Counted from the first letter of the stretch, positions 43,703 to 53,148 are shown. The stretch is DNA of 64,000 nucleotides from CAVUMR01 sp963742715 (GCA_963742715.1 CAVUMR010000003.1:1054001-1118000); one strand, 5' to 3'. Notes: generated by a model not told the origin, from the letters alone. A program made the numbers and translations.

Positions 43703-43828
43703 GTCAGCGTCGCTCGGGTCAGCGTCGCTCGGGTCAGCGTCGCTCGGGTCAGCGTCGCTCGGGTCAGCGTCGCTCGGGTCAGCGTCGCTCGGGTCAGCGT
43801 CGCTCGGGTCAGCGTCGCTCGGGTCAGC
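43703..43828. repeat. 15-bp minisatellite between disA and a lipoprotein gene
   Basis: About 8.4 uninterrupted copies of GTCAGCGTCGCTCGG. The array ends on the stop codon of the convergent lipoprotein gene (43824-43826). There are no spacers, so it is not a CRISPR. Confidence 0.95.
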
Positions 43829-44507
43829 TGAGCCGGAACGTCGCCGGCGTACCGAGCTTGGTGCCCAACCGGCCGATCAGCTGGTAGGTACCGGGCGGCA
43901 GGACGGTACGGGCACCGGTGCAGCCGGGAGCCGAGCTCTTACCAGCCCAAACCAGGTGGAAGCTCACCTTGTCGCCGGCCCGGAAGGTACGCACGTCCGC
44001 ACCGTGGTTCGGGTTGCAGTCGTCCGACGACCACAGCCGCTGAGTGCCCTTCATGATCCGCAGTTCCTGCTGATCGGCACCGACGTCGCGGGTACACGGA
44101 TGCTTGGTCGTGTTGCCGACGGTCAGGTAGAGCGTCGGGTACGAGCCGGACGGAGCCGGGGAAGGGGACATCGACGTCGAGATGGAGATGTCGGCGTCCG
44201 CACAGGGCGTGGTGGCGGCCGTCGTCGGGTTGGGCGTCGAGCCCGCGGTCGCTGGCGGTTTCGTCGTGCCGGTGCCCGGCCAGTCCGCTGCCCCCGCGCT
44301 CGACGTCGGAGTCGGGCTGGCAGCTCGGGATGCGGTATGCGAGGGCGTGGCTTTGGTCGACTTTTTCTCGGTACCGGACTCGGCCCGTGACGAATCGTCT
44401 CCACAGGCGTACGCCAGAAGTAGAACTGTCACCAGCACCACGCCGAGCACGATCACACGACGCCGCCAGTAGACAGTGGATGGCAGGTTGCCGACCGTCA
44501 GCCTCAT
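43824..44507 (-). CDS. Membrane-anchored or lipo-protein of unknown function
   Basis: 227 aa. N-terminal anchor (RVIVLGVVLVTVLLLAYAC) with a lipobox-like LAYAC, then a Ser/Thr/Pro-rich linker to about residue 100. The C-terminal domain (YPTLYLTVGNTTKHPCTRDV, RLWSSDDCNPNHGADVRTF, GTYQLIGRLGTKLGTPATF) has paired cysteines and a beta-rich, DUF4232-like look. Similar domains occur in many actinobacterial surface proteins; role unknown. It is convergent with disA. Confidence 0.75.
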   Translation of the reverse strand: MRLTVGNLPSTVYWRRRVIVLGVVLVTVLLLAYACGDDSSRAESGTEKKSTKATPSHTASRAASPTPTSSAGAADWPGTGTTKPPATAGSTPNPTTAATTPCADADISISTSMSPSPAPSGSYPTLYLTVGNTTKHPCTRDVGADQQELRIMKGTQRLWSSDDCNPNHGADVRTFRAGDKVSFHLVWAGKSSAPGCTGARTVLPPGTYQLIGRLGTKLGTPATFRLS

Positions 44508-44628
44508 CGTGGACTCACGCTAGCGGCGTACGCGTCGATGGCCACGACGACGCGCCGGGGCCACCGGTCCCGGGTCCCTGTCGTGGTACCCGGTCGAGCG
44601 ATTCCGAGCCGTGCGACGATCGCTACCG

Positions 44629-45579
44629 ATGCCTGCCACACCTTCCACACCAGCACCGGTACCGGCCGCTGGCACGCCGGCGCATCCGCCGGCGCCGACC
44701 GACCGCGGCAGCCTGACCGCGCGGGTTTCCGACTGGTACCAACGCAACGCGCGGGACCTGCCGTGGCGGCACCCGGACGCGAGCCCGTGGGCCGTACTCG
44801 TCAGCGAGGTGATGCTGCAGCAGACCCCGGTCAGCCGGGTGTTGCCGGCCTGGCACGCCTGGCTGGAACGATGGCCCACCCCGGCAGACCTGGCCGTGGC
44901 ACCGGTTGCCGAGGCGATCCGGATGTGGGGCCGGCTCGGCTACCCGCGGCGGGCGGTACGGCTGCACGAATGTGCGACCGTGCTGGTCGAGCGGTACGAC
45001 GGACAGGTCCCGTCAGACCTCACCGCGCTGCTGTCGCTGCCCGGCATCGGCTCGTACACCGCACGCGCGGTGGCCGTGTTCGCGTTCCGGGACCGGCATC
45101 CGGTGGTGGACACCAACGTCCGGCGGGTGGTGGCCCGGGCGGTCGAGGGTCTGGCCGATGCGGGTCCCAGTACCAGTGCGGCTGAGCTGATCGCGGTCGA
45201 CGCACTGCTACCGACGGAGCCGGAACCAGCGGCGGTGGCCTCGATCGCGCTGATGGAACTGGGCGCGCTGGTGTGTACCGCGCGGAACCCGGCCTGCGAC
45301 CGGTGCCCGTTGGCGGCCGACTGCGCGTGGCTGCAATCCGGTTCACCGCCGCTGACCGGACCGTCCCGGCGGCCGCAGCGGTACGCCGGTACCGACCGGC
45401 AGGTACGCGGGCTGCTGCTCGCGGTGCTCCGCGAAGCGGACGCGCCGGTACCGAAGGAGCAACTGGACGTGGTCTGGTCGGACCCGGTACAGCGGGAGCG
45501 GGCACTGGCCGCGCTCGTCACCGACGGCCTGGCCCACCGGCTCCCGGACGAGCGCTGGACGCTGCCAACCAGCCACTGA
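44629..45579 (+). CDS. mutY: A/G-specific adenine glycosylase (MutY family)
   Basis: 316 aa. Removes A opposite 8-oxoG or G. The catalytic Glu is in LVSEVMLQQTPVSRV, the helix-hairpin-helix is LLSLPGIGSYTARAVAVFAF, and the catalytic Asp is in PVVDTNVRRVVARA. The 4Fe-4S cluster loop is complete: C-x6-C-x2-C-x5-C in VCTARNPACDRCPLAADCAW. It lacks most of the C-terminal MutT-like domain, as in other actinobacterial versions. I prefer the ATG at 44629; a GTG six codons upstream is also possible. Confidence 0.93.
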   Translation: MPATPSTPAPVPAAGTPAHPPAPTDRGSLTARVSDWYQRNARDLPWRHPDASPWAVLVSEVMLQQTPVSRVLPAWHAWLERWPTPADLAVAPVAEAIRMWGRLGYPRRAVRLHECATVLVERYDGQVPSDLTALLSLPGIGSYTARAVAVFAFRDRHPVVDTNVRRVVARAVEGLADAGPSTSAAELIAVDALLPTEPEPAAVASIALMELGALVCTARNPACDRCPLAADCAWLQSGSPPLTGPSRRPQRYAGTDRQVRGLLLAVLREADAPVPKEQLDVVWSDPVQRERALAALVTDGLAHRLPDERWTLPTSH

Positions 45580-45671
45580 GGCGCGAACCTCAGCGCCGGC
45601 CCGACAGCGCCGGTGCGGCCGGCAGGAAGCGCCGTCGCCTCAGGCGCGGCCGTCGCACAAGGCGGACAGCA

Positions 45672-45709
45672 AAGGGCGGGTCCCGACCCGGAGGTCGGAA
45701 CCCGCCCTT
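45672..45709. terminator. Bidirectional hairpin terminator between mutY and clpC
   Basis: Outer 10-bp arms AAGGGCGGGT / ACCCGCCCTT plus an inner CCGACC / GGTCGG stem lie between the convergent genes. This is the strongest terminator-like structure in the window. Confidence 0.8.
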
Positions 45710-45740
45710 CCTGCTAGCTCTTGCTCAGCTCCTGCGGTGG

Positions 45741-48278
45741 CTACTCCCCTGACGCCGCCTCGGCACCAGACGCGCCACCACTCAGGTCGGCTGGCACCGC
45801 GTCCGGCACGACCAGTTCCTTCTCCGCGCCACGGAACACCAGCTTGGCGTTCTCGACGTCCTCGGGATCGCCCTCGACGTCGACCACGACGATCTGACCA
45901 GGGATCAGCTCGTTGAACAGGATCCGCTCCGAGAGCGAGTCCTCGATCTCCCGCTGGATCGTCCGGCGCAGCGGCCGGGCCCCGAGCACCGGGTCCCAGC
46001 CCTTCTTCGCCAGGTACTTCTTCGCGCCGTCGGTGAGCTCGAGGCCCATGTCCTTGTTCCGCAGCTGCTGCTCGATCCGCACGATCATCATGTCGACGAT
46101 CTTGAGGATCTGGCCCTCACTCAGCTGGTGGAACACGATCGTGTCGTCGATCCGGTTCAGGAACTCCGGGCGGAAGTGGTTCTTCAACTCGTCGTTGACG
46201 CGCTGCTTCATCCGCTCGTAGTTGCTGTCGGTGTCGTCCGACCCCGAGAAACCGAGGCTGACCGCCTTGGCGATGTCCCGGGTACCGAGGTTGGTGGTCA
46301 GGATGATCACCGTGTTCTTGAAGTCCACGATGCGACCCTGACCGTCGGTCAGCCGCCCATCCTCGAGGATCTGCAGCAACGTGTTGAACACGTCCGGGTG
46401 GGCCTTCTCGATCTCGTCGAACAGCACCACCGAGAACGGCTTGCGGCGGACCTTCTCGGTCAGCTGGCCACCCTCGTCGTAGCCGACATATCCGGGTGGG
46501 GCACCGACCAGCCGGGACACCGTGTACCGGTCGTGGAACTCGCTCATGTCGAGCTGGATCAGCGCGTCCTCACTGCCGAACAGGAACTCGGCCAGCGCCT
46601 TGGACAGCTCGGTCTTACCGACACCGGACGGACCGGCGAAGATGAACGAGCCGCTGGGTCGCTTCGGGTCCTTCAGGCCGGCCCGGGTACGCCGGATGGC
46701 CTTCGACACCGCCTTGACCGCGTCTTCCTGGCCGACGATCCGCTTGTGCAGCTCATCCTCCATGCGGAGCAGACGCGAGGTCTCCTCCTCGGTGAGCTTG
46801 TAGACCGGGATTCCGGTCCAGTTGGCCAGCACCTCGGCGATCTGCTCGTCGTCGACCTCGCTCACTACGTCGAGGTCGCCGGCCTTCCACTCCTTCTCCC
46901 GCTGGGTCTTGGAGTTGAGCAGCTGCTTCTCCTTGTCCCGCAGTTGCGCGGCGCGCTCGAAGTCCTGCGCGTCTATCGCGGACTCCTTGTCCTTGCGCAC
47001 CTGGGCGATCTTCTCGTCGAACTCGCGCAGGTCCGGCGGTGCGGTCATCCGACGGATCCGCATCCGGGCACCGGCCTCGTCGATCAGGTCGATCGCCTTG
47101 TCCGGCAGGAACCGGTCGGAGATGTACCGGTCGGCCAGCGTGGCCGCGGCCACCAGCGCCCGGTCGGTGATCGACACCCGGTGGTGCGCTTCGTACCGGT
47201 CGCGCAGCCCCTTGAGGATCTCGATGGTGTGCGCCAGCGACGGCTCGCCAACCTGGATCGGCTGGAACCGGCGCTCGAGCGCGGCATCCTTCTCCAGGTG
47301 CTTGCGGTACTCGTCGAGGGTGGTCGCGCCGATGGTCTGCAGCTCGCCCCGCGCCAGCATGGGCTTGAGGATGCTCGCCGCGTCGATCGCGCCCTCGGCG
47401 GCTCCCGCCCCGACGAGGGTGTGGATCTCGTCGATGAACAGGATGATGTCGCCGCGGGTGCGGATCTCCTTGAGGACCTTCTTCAACCGCTCCTCGAAGT
47501 CACCGCGGTAGCGGCTGCCGGCCACGAGCGCGCCGAGGTCAAGCGTGTACAGCTGCTTGTCCTTGAGCGTCTCCGGCACCTCGCCCTTGATGATCTTCTG
47601 GGCCAGTCCCTCGACGACCGCCGTCTTGCCCACGCCGGGCTCGCCGATCAGGACCGGGTTGTTCTTGGTACGGCGGGACAGCACCTGCATGACCCGCTCG
47701 ATTTCCTTCTCCCGGCCGATGACCGGGTCGAGCTTGCCCTCGCGGGCGAGCTGGGTCAGGTTGCGCCCGAACTGGTCGAGCACCAGCGAGGTGGACGGAG
47801 CGGCCTCGCCGCTCGCGCTGCCGCCTGCCGGCTCCTTGCCCTGATAACCGGAGAGCAGCTGGATGACCTGCTGCCGGACCCGGTTCAGGTCTGCGCCGAG
47901 CTTGACCAGAACCTGAGCCGCGACGCCTTCGCCCTCGCGGATCAGGCCCAACAGGATGTGCTCGGTACCGATGTAGTTGTGCCCGAGCTGGAGTGCCTCG
48001 CGCAGCGACAGCTCCAGGACCTTCTTCGCCCTGGGCGTGAACGGGATGTGCCCGCTCGGCGCCTGCTGCCCCTGCCCGATGATCTCTTCAACCTGCTGTC
48101 GAACACCCTCGAGGGATATGCCGAGGCTCTCCAGCGCCTTGGCGGCGACGCCCTCACCCTCGTGGATGAGACCGAGCAGGATGTGCTCGGTGCCGATGTA
48201 GTTGTGGTTGAGCATCCGGGCCTCTTCTTGGGCCAGGACGACAACCCGCCGCGCTCGGTCGGTGAACCTCTCGAACAT
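45741..48278 (-). CDS. clpC: ATP-dependent Clp protease ATP-binding subunit ClpC
   Basis: 845 aa AAA+ unfoldase for ClpP. Two N-terminal Clp repeats (FERFTDRARRVVVLAQEEAR; NYIGTEHILLGL twice), first ATPase with Walker A GEPGVGKTAVVEGLA and ILFIDEIHTLVGAG, a UVR motif in the middle domain (DAQDFERAAQLRDKEKQLLN), second ATPase with Walker A GPSGVGKTELSKALAEFLF and VVLFDEIEKAH, and a C-terminal D2-small domain. The tail is Ala/Gly/Glu-rich. The ATG at 48278 has AGGAGCACGCGG before it; an ATG 11 codons upstream is rejected. Confidence 0.98.
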   Translation of the reverse strand: MFERFTDRARRVVVLAQEEARMLNHNYIGTEHILLGLIHEGEGVAAKALESLGISLEGVRQQVEEIIGQGQQAPSGHIPFTPRAKKVLELSLREALQLGHNYIGTEHILLGLIREGEGVAAQVLVKLGADLNRVRQQVIQLLSGYQGKEPAGGSASGEAAPSTSLVLDQFGRNLTQLAREGKLDPVIGREKEIERVMQVLSRRTKNNPVLIGEPGVGKTAVVEGLAQKIIKGEVPETLKDKQLYTLDLGALVAGSRYRGDFEERLKKVLKEIRTRGDIILFIDEIHTLVGAGAAEGAIDAASILKPMLARGELQTIGATTLDEYRKHLEKDAALERRFQPIQVGEPSLAHTIEILKGLRDRYEAHHRVSITDRALVAAATLADRYISDRFLPDKAIDLIDEAGARMRIRRMTAPPDLREFDEKIAQVRKDKESAIDAQDFERAAQLRDKEKQLLNSKTQREKEWKAGDLDVVSEVDDEQIAEVLANWTGIPVYKLTEEETSRLLRMEDELHKRIVGQEDAVKAVSKAIRRTRAGLKDPKRPSGSFIFAGPSGVGKTELSKALAEFLFGSEDALIQLDMSEFHDRYTVSRLVGAPPGYVGYDEGGQLTEKVRRKPFSVVLFDEIEKAHPDVFNTLLQILEDGRLTDGQGRIVDFKNTVIILTTNLGTRDIAKAVSLGFSGSDDTDSNYERMKQRVNDELKNHFRPEFLNRIDDTIVFHQLSEGQILKIVDMMIVRIEQQLRNKDMGLELTDGAKKYLAKKGWDPVLGARPLRRTIQREIEDSLSERILFNELIPGQIVVVDVEGDPEDVENAKLVFRGAEKELVVPDAVPADLSGGASGAEAASGE

Positions 48279-49037
48279 CCGCGTGCTCCTCACGTGCCGT
48301 GCTGGGGGCACCGTGTGGTCGCGAACACCTCCTTGGTGCTCGTGCCCTCACTGTATCCCCGCCACCTGACGGGTCTACCTGGCAAGGGGACGGTGCGGTC
48401 GCTGCCGCGTGACGCCGCGTCGACCGTCGGCGACCGCCACCGCGGCCACCGATTGAGCAATTCCGCTGGTACCCGCGCTATCGGCGGGACATGAAGCATT
48501 AACCGGGAGCGATCGGTGGGTGTTCCCGGCGGGGCCAGGTGTACGCCCAGAGCGAAACGCCGGCCGTGCCCGGAAACGTCGGATAGCCGCGGTACCGGCG
48601 TCCCTGCCGGAACCGCGGCGCGGCAGACCGGAGGGTCGCCACAATACGTAGCGTAACGACTGCGGGCAGGTACCGACCACGGCCGAAAGTCCCGCCCGCG
48701 CGCGGAGCTCGACCAACAGCCGGAGCTGGACGTCGGACCGGGGCTGGACACCCGGGACGGCGCGGCCGGGAGTGGATCGCCGGCGGGGACTCGACCTCCG
48801 AGCCGCCGGGGCGGGTTGGTCGTCGGGCCGGGCGGTACGGGCACGCGCGCGTGTACGTACTTATGTCATGCGGCAAAAGAAGCGGACACCGGAGCGGTAC
48901 CAGCCGCAATACAGGCGACCCGGGCCGGATTCGGCCCGGGTCGCCTGTTCACGCCCATTCGAACAGCACGAGAAATCACTGGCGTCAGGTGCGGCACATG
49001 ATTGAACGCCGAGCCGCGTCGAACGTAACTGTGTGCG
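48279..49037. other. Long gap between lsr2 and clpC
   Basis: About 760 bp with no gene I can support. On the minus strand it holds the clpC leader (TACAGT about 80 nt upstream of the ATG may be a -10) and, at 48911-48948, a hairpin. Several short plus-strand frames start here (for example the ATG at 48869) but run through the hairpin and show no family resemblance. Confidence 0.55.
48911..48948. terminator. Perfect 16-bp stem hairpin downstream of lsr2
   Basis: ACAGGCGACCCGGGCC / GGCCCGGGTCGCCTGT with a 6-nt loop, 90 nt past the lsr2 stop on the minus strand. It likely terminates lsr2. Confidence 0.75.
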
Positions 49038-49388
49038 TCAGTTCCCTGCCGCGGCGTGATACTCGTCGATGATTTCCTGAGGAATGCGACCGCGCTCGGA
49101 CACCTTCTTGCCTTGACGCTTTGCCCACTCCCGGATTGCGCGGTTCTGCTCACGATCAGCGGCCGCCGAGCCCCGCGCCCGCGGCGCGGCAGTCCGTACG
49201 CTCGCGCTACTGCGGCCAACGCGCCGGGCCGAGCCGACATACGCGGCCAGGGAGTCACGTAGCGCGCTTGCGTTCTGGCCCGACAGGTCGATCTCATAGT
49301 TCATTCCATCGAGCGCGAACTTCACTGTCTCGCTGGCTTCCCCGCCATCGAGGTCGTCAACGAGGAGCACCTGCACCTTCTGAGCCAC
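49038..49388 (-). CDS. lsr2: Lsr2-type nucleoid-associated xenogeneic silencer
   Basis: 116 aa. The N-terminal dimerisation domain (KVQVLLVDDLDGGEASETVK, YEIDLSGQNASALRDSLAAY) is followed by a basic linker and the C-terminal AT-hook-like DNA-binding domain (NRAIREWAKRQGKKVSERGR with RGR, then IPQEIIDEYHAAAG). It coats AT-rich DNA and silences foreign genes in actinobacteria. GTG start at 49388 with AAGGGA upstream. The upstream region carries two inverted repeats. Confidence 0.97.
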   Translation of the reverse strand: MAQKVQVLLVDDLDGGEASETVKFALDGMNYEIDLSGQNASALRDSLAAYVGSARRVGRSSASVRTAAPRARGSAAADREQNRAIREWAKRQGKKVSERGRIPQEIIDEYHAAAGN

Positions 49389-49817
49389 AACGCTTTCCCT
49401 TCATGCCACCCGTGTTCGTAATGACCGAACAGTAACTCAACCCGACCGAGGGTTGACTCGACACGGCCAAATAATGGCAGAAAAACTCGACTTACGTTTC
49501 CCATGTACGCGGCACGCGTACTCATTAACACGGTCGTGACGACAGTCTGTTACCGGGTGAACGGGATGGCCTTACCTGCAGCGAAGCCAACTCAACGCAC
49601 CGCAGGTGTCCGCTGTTGAACCAGTCGAATAGGTCAGTTGTGCGTAACTCGTCACATAAGCGAACCGAACCCCGGTCCGATGCGCGTTGATCATGATCAG
49701 CGCACGAGGGCACAATGACCAGCCGCACAGCGACCGGCGGCACCGCGGTATAGCGGCACCCACCAGCGACGACCACCAGCCGCGGCCACCGGACGGCGCG
49801 GCCGCCGGATCGATCCG
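49389..49817. other. AT-richer gap between lysS and lsr2
   Basis: About 430 bp: the lsr2 control region (with the inverted repeats at 49413-49456) and further stretch up to the lysS stop, with TA-rich patches at 49468-49530 and 49630-49700. No gene or clear hairpin terminator is visible. Confidence 0.5.
49413..49456. promoter_or_regulatory. Two inverted repeats in the lsr2 control region
   Basis: TGTTCG-N7-CGAACA (49413-49431) and TCAACCC-N6-GGGTTGA (49437-49456), both perfect, in AT-richer DNA 25-70 nt before the lsr2 start. They could be operators or leader hairpins. Confidence 0.45.
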
Positions 49818-51329
49818 CTACTCGGGCCGGACGAGCGGGAACAGGATCGTCTCCCGGATACCGAGGCCGGTGAGCACCATCAGCAGCCGGTCGATACCGA
49901 TGCCCATTCCACCGCTGGGCGGCATGCCGTACTCCAGCGCGCGAAGGAAATCCTCGTCCAACTGCATGGCCTCCGGGTCGCCCTTTGCGGCCAACAGCGA
50001 CTGGGCCACCAGCCGCTCGCGCTGTTCCACCGGGTCGACCAGCTCCGAGTAGCCGGTACCCAGCTCGGCACCCTGGATATACAGATCCCACTTCTCCGCC
50101 ACCCCGGCCACACTGCGGTGACCACGGGTCAACGGAGCGGTCTCCACCGGGTAGTCCCGGACGAAAGTCGGCTCCACCAGCCGATCGGCGACGAGCGCGT
50201 CGAAAAGCTCCTCCGCAAGCTTTCCGGCACCCCATGCCGGATCCACCGGAATCTCGTGCTTCTCGGCGAACCGGACGAGATCCTGGTACGGAGTGTCCGG
50301 AGTTACTTCCTCTCCGAGTGCGTCGGAGACGGACCCGTAGAGGGTCAGCGTCCGCCATTCACCGCCCAAGTCGTACTCGGTGCCATCCACGTGCCGCACC
50401 ACTGTCGACCCGTACACCGTGCGGGCCGCGTTCTGGATGAGGTCGCGGGTAAGCGCGCCGACCGTGTCGTAGTCGCCGTAGGCCTCATACACCTCGAGCG
50501 TGGCGAACTCCGGCGAGTGCGAGGAGTCGATGCCCTCGTTCCGGAAACTGCGGTTGATCTCGTACACCTGATGGATTCCACCGACCACGCAACGCTTCAG
50601 GAAAAGCTCGGGCGCGATCCGGAGGTACACGTCGGTATCGAGCGCGTTCGCGTGGGTGATGAACGGGCGGGCGGCGGCACCGCCGTGCAGGAGTTGGAGC
50701 ATCGGCGTCTCCACCTCCACATAGCCGCGCGAATCGAGCAGTTCGCGCACGCTGCGCACCACGTCCACCCGGGTGCGCAGGACCTGACGGGCCTGCGGCC
50801 GCATGATCAGGTCGACATAGCGCTGGCGTACCCGAGCCTCTTCGCTCATCGGCTTGTGCGCGACCGGCAGCGGCCGCAACGCCTTGGCGGTCATCGCCCA
50901 GCTATCGGCGAAGATCGACAGCTCGCCGCGCTTGCTGGTGATGACCTCGCCCTCGACACCGACGTGATCGCCCAGATCCACCAGTCGCTTCCAGGAGTCC
51001 AGCTGCTCCGGCCCGACCTGGTTGAGGGAGAGCATCGCCTGCAGCTCGGACCCGTCGCCGTCCCGCAACGTGACGAAGCACAACTTGCCGGTGTTCCGTA
51101 CGAAGATCACCCGGCCGGTCACCGCGGCCCGGTCCCCGGTGTTCGTGTCCGGCGGGAGGTCCGGGTACCGCTCGCGGATCTCGGCGAGCGTCGCGGTACG
51201 GGCGAAGTGCACCGGGTACGGATCGATGCCGTCGGCGAGCATGCGCGCGCGCTTCTCGTGTCGTACCCGCAGCTGCTCCGGCAGTTCGTCGGCTTCAGAC
51301 GGGTTCACGTCGCGGGCATTGTCGGTCAC
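49818..51329 (-). CDS. lysS: Lysyl-tRNA synthetase, class II
   Basis: 503 aa. N-terminal OB-fold anticodon-binding domain (AAVTGRVIFVRNTGKLCFVT, FADSWAMTAKALRPLPVAHK), then class II motifs 1 (ELLDSRGYVEVETPMLQ), 2 (VYEINRSFRNEGIDSSHSPEF) and 3 (YGMPPSGGMGIGIDRLLMVL). The GTG at 51329 is chosen because the family starts there; an upstream in-frame ATG (51404) adds an atypical basic stretch. Confidence 0.96.
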   Translation of the reverse strand: MTDNARDVNPSEADELPEQLRVRHEKRARMLADGIDPYPVHFARTATLAEIRERYPDLPPDTNTGDRAAVTGRVIFVRNTGKLCFVTLRDGDGSELQAMLSLNQVGPEQLDSWKRLVDLGDHVGVEGEVITSKRGELSIFADSWAMTAKALRPLPVAHKPMSEEARVRQRYVDLIMRPQARQVLRTRVDVVRSVRELLDSRGYVEVETPMLQLLHGGAAARPFITHANALDTDVYLRIAPELFLKRCVVGGIHQVYEINRSFRNEGIDSSHSPEFATLEVYEAYGDYDTVGALTRDLIQNAARTVYGSTVVRHVDGTEYDLGGEWRTLTLYGSVSDALGEEVTPDTPYQDLVRFAEKHEIPVDPAWGAGKLAEELFDALVADRLVEPTFVRDYPVETAPLTRGHRSVAGVAEKWDLYIQGAELGTGYSELVDPVEQRERLVAQSLLAAKGDPEAMQLDEDFLRALEYGMPPSGGMGIGIDRLLMVLTGLGIRETILFPLVRPE

Positions 51330-51631
51330 GTCGGCTCTCACCAGCTCTGGTCGGCACACTTCTCGTGGGCGGCCCGGCGCGACCCTGCCGAGTCGCGCGG
51401 ACACGTTGTCAGCGCTCGGAACACCGTTCGGGCCAGCGGAAAGCCAGCGCCTGACCGCACCAGGTGACGGGCGGGAAGGACGTTCCGGTTATCCGACGAG
51501 GGTAGCGGTCCGGGCCCGGGCGGCTGACGGCATATCCGCCCCCCCGCACCGCCTCCGGCCTGCGGTCTTCGGGTACCCGCGCGGTCGAATTGCCTCGGCC
51601 ACCGCCCAGCCCGATGGCTACCGTGGTGGCT
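51330..51631. other. Divergent gap between lysS and a methyltransferase
   Basis: About 300 bp. It contains the lysS upstream region and, at 51619-51624, a TACCGT box 7 nt before the methyltransferase GTG. Nothing else is recognised. Confidence 0.45.
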
Positions 51632-52396
51632 GTGGAGCCAGCTGATGTGTCTGCGCAAGCCCAGTCGTTCGGCCCGGCCGCCGACCTGTACGACCGGGTC
51701 CGGCCCGACTATCCGGACGACATCATCGACTGGATGCTCGGCGCGGAGCCGCGCCGCGTCGTCGACCTGGGCGCCGGTACCGGCAAGCTGACCCGCCGGC
51801 TGCTCGCCCGGGGTCACGAGGTGGTGGCCGTCGAGCCGGACGAGCAGATGCTCGCGCGGCTGGCCGCGACCAGCCCCGGCGCGACCCCGCTACCGGGCTC
51901 CGCCGACCGCATCCCGCTGCCGGACGCCAACGTCGACGCGGTCGTCGCCGGGCAGGCGTACCACTGGTTCGACCCGGAGACCGCGCACCCGGAGCTGGCC
52001 CGGGTCATCCGACCCGGCGGCGTGTTCGCTCCGGTGTGGAACATCCGGGACGAGAACGAACCGTGGGTGGCCGCGCTGTCCGCGATCATGCACCGGTACG
52101 GCGGCGGCCAGGACGGAAGCAACTCGTTCTACCTCTGGACCCACGCGGACTTCGGCGAGTGGTTCGGCCCGGTGGAACGGCTGGCCGTCCCGTACACGGT
52201 GCCGATGGACCCGGACCGGCTGGTCAAGCTCGTGCGGTCCCGGTCCTACTACCTCACCGCCAGCCCGGACCAGCAGGCCGACATGGACCAGGCCACGACC
52301 GACCTCGCCACCACCCACCCGGACCTGGCCGGGCGGGACACGTTCGACCTGCCGTACGTCACCGTCGCCTACCGGGCCACCCGCACTCAGGGGTAG
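51632..52396 (+). CDS. Class I SAM-dependent methyltransferase
   Basis: About 254 aa, Methyltransf_11 type: SFGPAADLYDRVRPDYPDDI, VVDLGAGTGKLTRRLLARGH (SAM motif I), VVAVEPDEQMLARL, DANVDAVVAGQAYHWFDPET and VIRPGGVFAPVWNIRDENE. The substrate is unknown. The GTG at 51632 is preferred because TACCGT lies 7 nt upstream; the in-frame ATG at 51614 would add six residues. The 3' end overlaps convergent coaX by 10 nt. Confidence 0.87.
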   Translation: MEPADVSAQAQSFGPAADLYDRVRPDYPDDIIDWMLGAEPRRVVDLGAGTGKLTRRLLARGHEVVAVEPDEQMLARLAATSPGATPLPGSADRIPLPDANVDAVVAGQAYHWFDPETAHPELARVIRPGGVFAPVWNIRDENEPWVAALSAIMHRYGGGQDGSNSFYLWTHADFGEWFGPVERLAVPYTVPMDPDRLVKLVRSRSYYLTASPDQQADMDQATTDLATTHPDLAGRDTFDLPYVTVAYRATRTQG

Positions 52397-53148
52397 TGCT
52401 TCTCGTACACCAGCCGCAGACCCAGCAGGGTGAGGTTCGGCTCGTGGTGCGTGACCGTCTGGCACTCGGACAGCACCAATGTGGCCAGCCCGCCGGTCGC
52501 CACCACCGCGTTCACCGTGCCCAGCTCGTCGACCATGTGCCGGACCACGCCGTCCACCTGACCGGCGAAGCCGTAGTACATGCCGGACTGCAGGCACTCG
52601 ACGGTGTTCTTGCCGATCACCGACCGCGGCTTCGCCGGCTCCACCTTGCGCAGCTGTGCCGCCCGGGCGGCCAGCGCGTCGAACGAGATCTCGATCCCCG
52701 GCGCGAACGCGCCACCGAGGAACTCGCCGCGGTCGCTCACCACGTCGAAGTTCGTGGTGGTACCGAAGTCCACGACGATCGAGGGCCCGCCGTACAGCGT
52801 GAACGCCGCGAGCGTGTTCATCACCCGGTCGCTGCCGACCTCCTTGGGATTGTCGATGGCGAGCTGCACGCCGGTCTTCACGCCCGGTTCGACCACCACG
52901 GTCGGCAGCTCGCCGTAGTACCGGTGCAGCATCGCGCGCAGCTCCCGGAGTACCGCCGGCACCGTGGAGCAGGCCGAGATCCCGGTGATGTCGACCGCCT
53001 CACCGGCGAGCAGTCCGCGGAACGTCAACGCCAGCTCGTCCGCGGTCGCCCGCGAGTCGGTCTTGATGCGCCACGAGTGGCTGAGCTTCTCCCCGTCGTA
53101 GGTGGCCAGCACGGTGTTGGTGTTGCCCACGTCGATACACAGCAGCAT
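52387..53148 (-). CDS. coaX: Type III pantothenate kinase
   Basis: 253 aa. First step of CoA synthesis from pantothenate; CoaX enzymes need a monovalent cation and are not CoA-inhibited. MLLCIDVGNTNTVLATYDGE is the phosphate-1 motif, NPKEVGSDRVMNTLAAFTLY and IVVDFGTTTNFDVVSDRGEF carry active-site acids, and GGAFAPGIEISFDALAARAA is a family signature. Last gene of the CoA/NAD operon; its ATG overlaps the nadC stop by one base (TGATG). Confidence 0.96.
   Translation of the reverse strand: MLLCIDVGNTNTVLATYDGEKLSHSWRIKTDSRATADELALTFRGLLAGEAVDITGISACSTVPAVLRELRAMLHRYYGELPTVVVEPGVKTGVQLAIDNPKEVGSDRVMNTLAAFTLYGGPSIVVDFGTTTNFDVVSDRGEFLGGAFAPGIEISFDALAARAAQLRKVEPAKPRSVIGKNTVECLQSGMYYGFAGQVDGVVRHMVDELGTVNAVVATGGLATLVLSECQTVTHHEPNLTLLGLRLVYEKHYP

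Noticed and set aside
43703..43828. CRISPR-like repeat array
   Set aside because: Units are directly adjacent with no spacers and no cas genes nearby; it is a minisatellite.
46128..48494. 788-codon open frame on the plus strand opposite clpC
   Set aside because: Antisense shadow of a highly conserved gene with GC-rich third positions; no family motifs and no start signal.
48869..49005. Small plus-strand frame starting ATGCGGCAAAAGAAG
   Set aside because: It runs through the perfect 16-bp hairpin behind lsr2 and resembles no family.
50118..51467. 449-codon plus-strand frame opposite lysS, and a similar one opposite nadB (54104-55861)
   Set aside because: Shadow frames: Arg/Gly/His-rich translations without motifs, lying fully on conserved genes.
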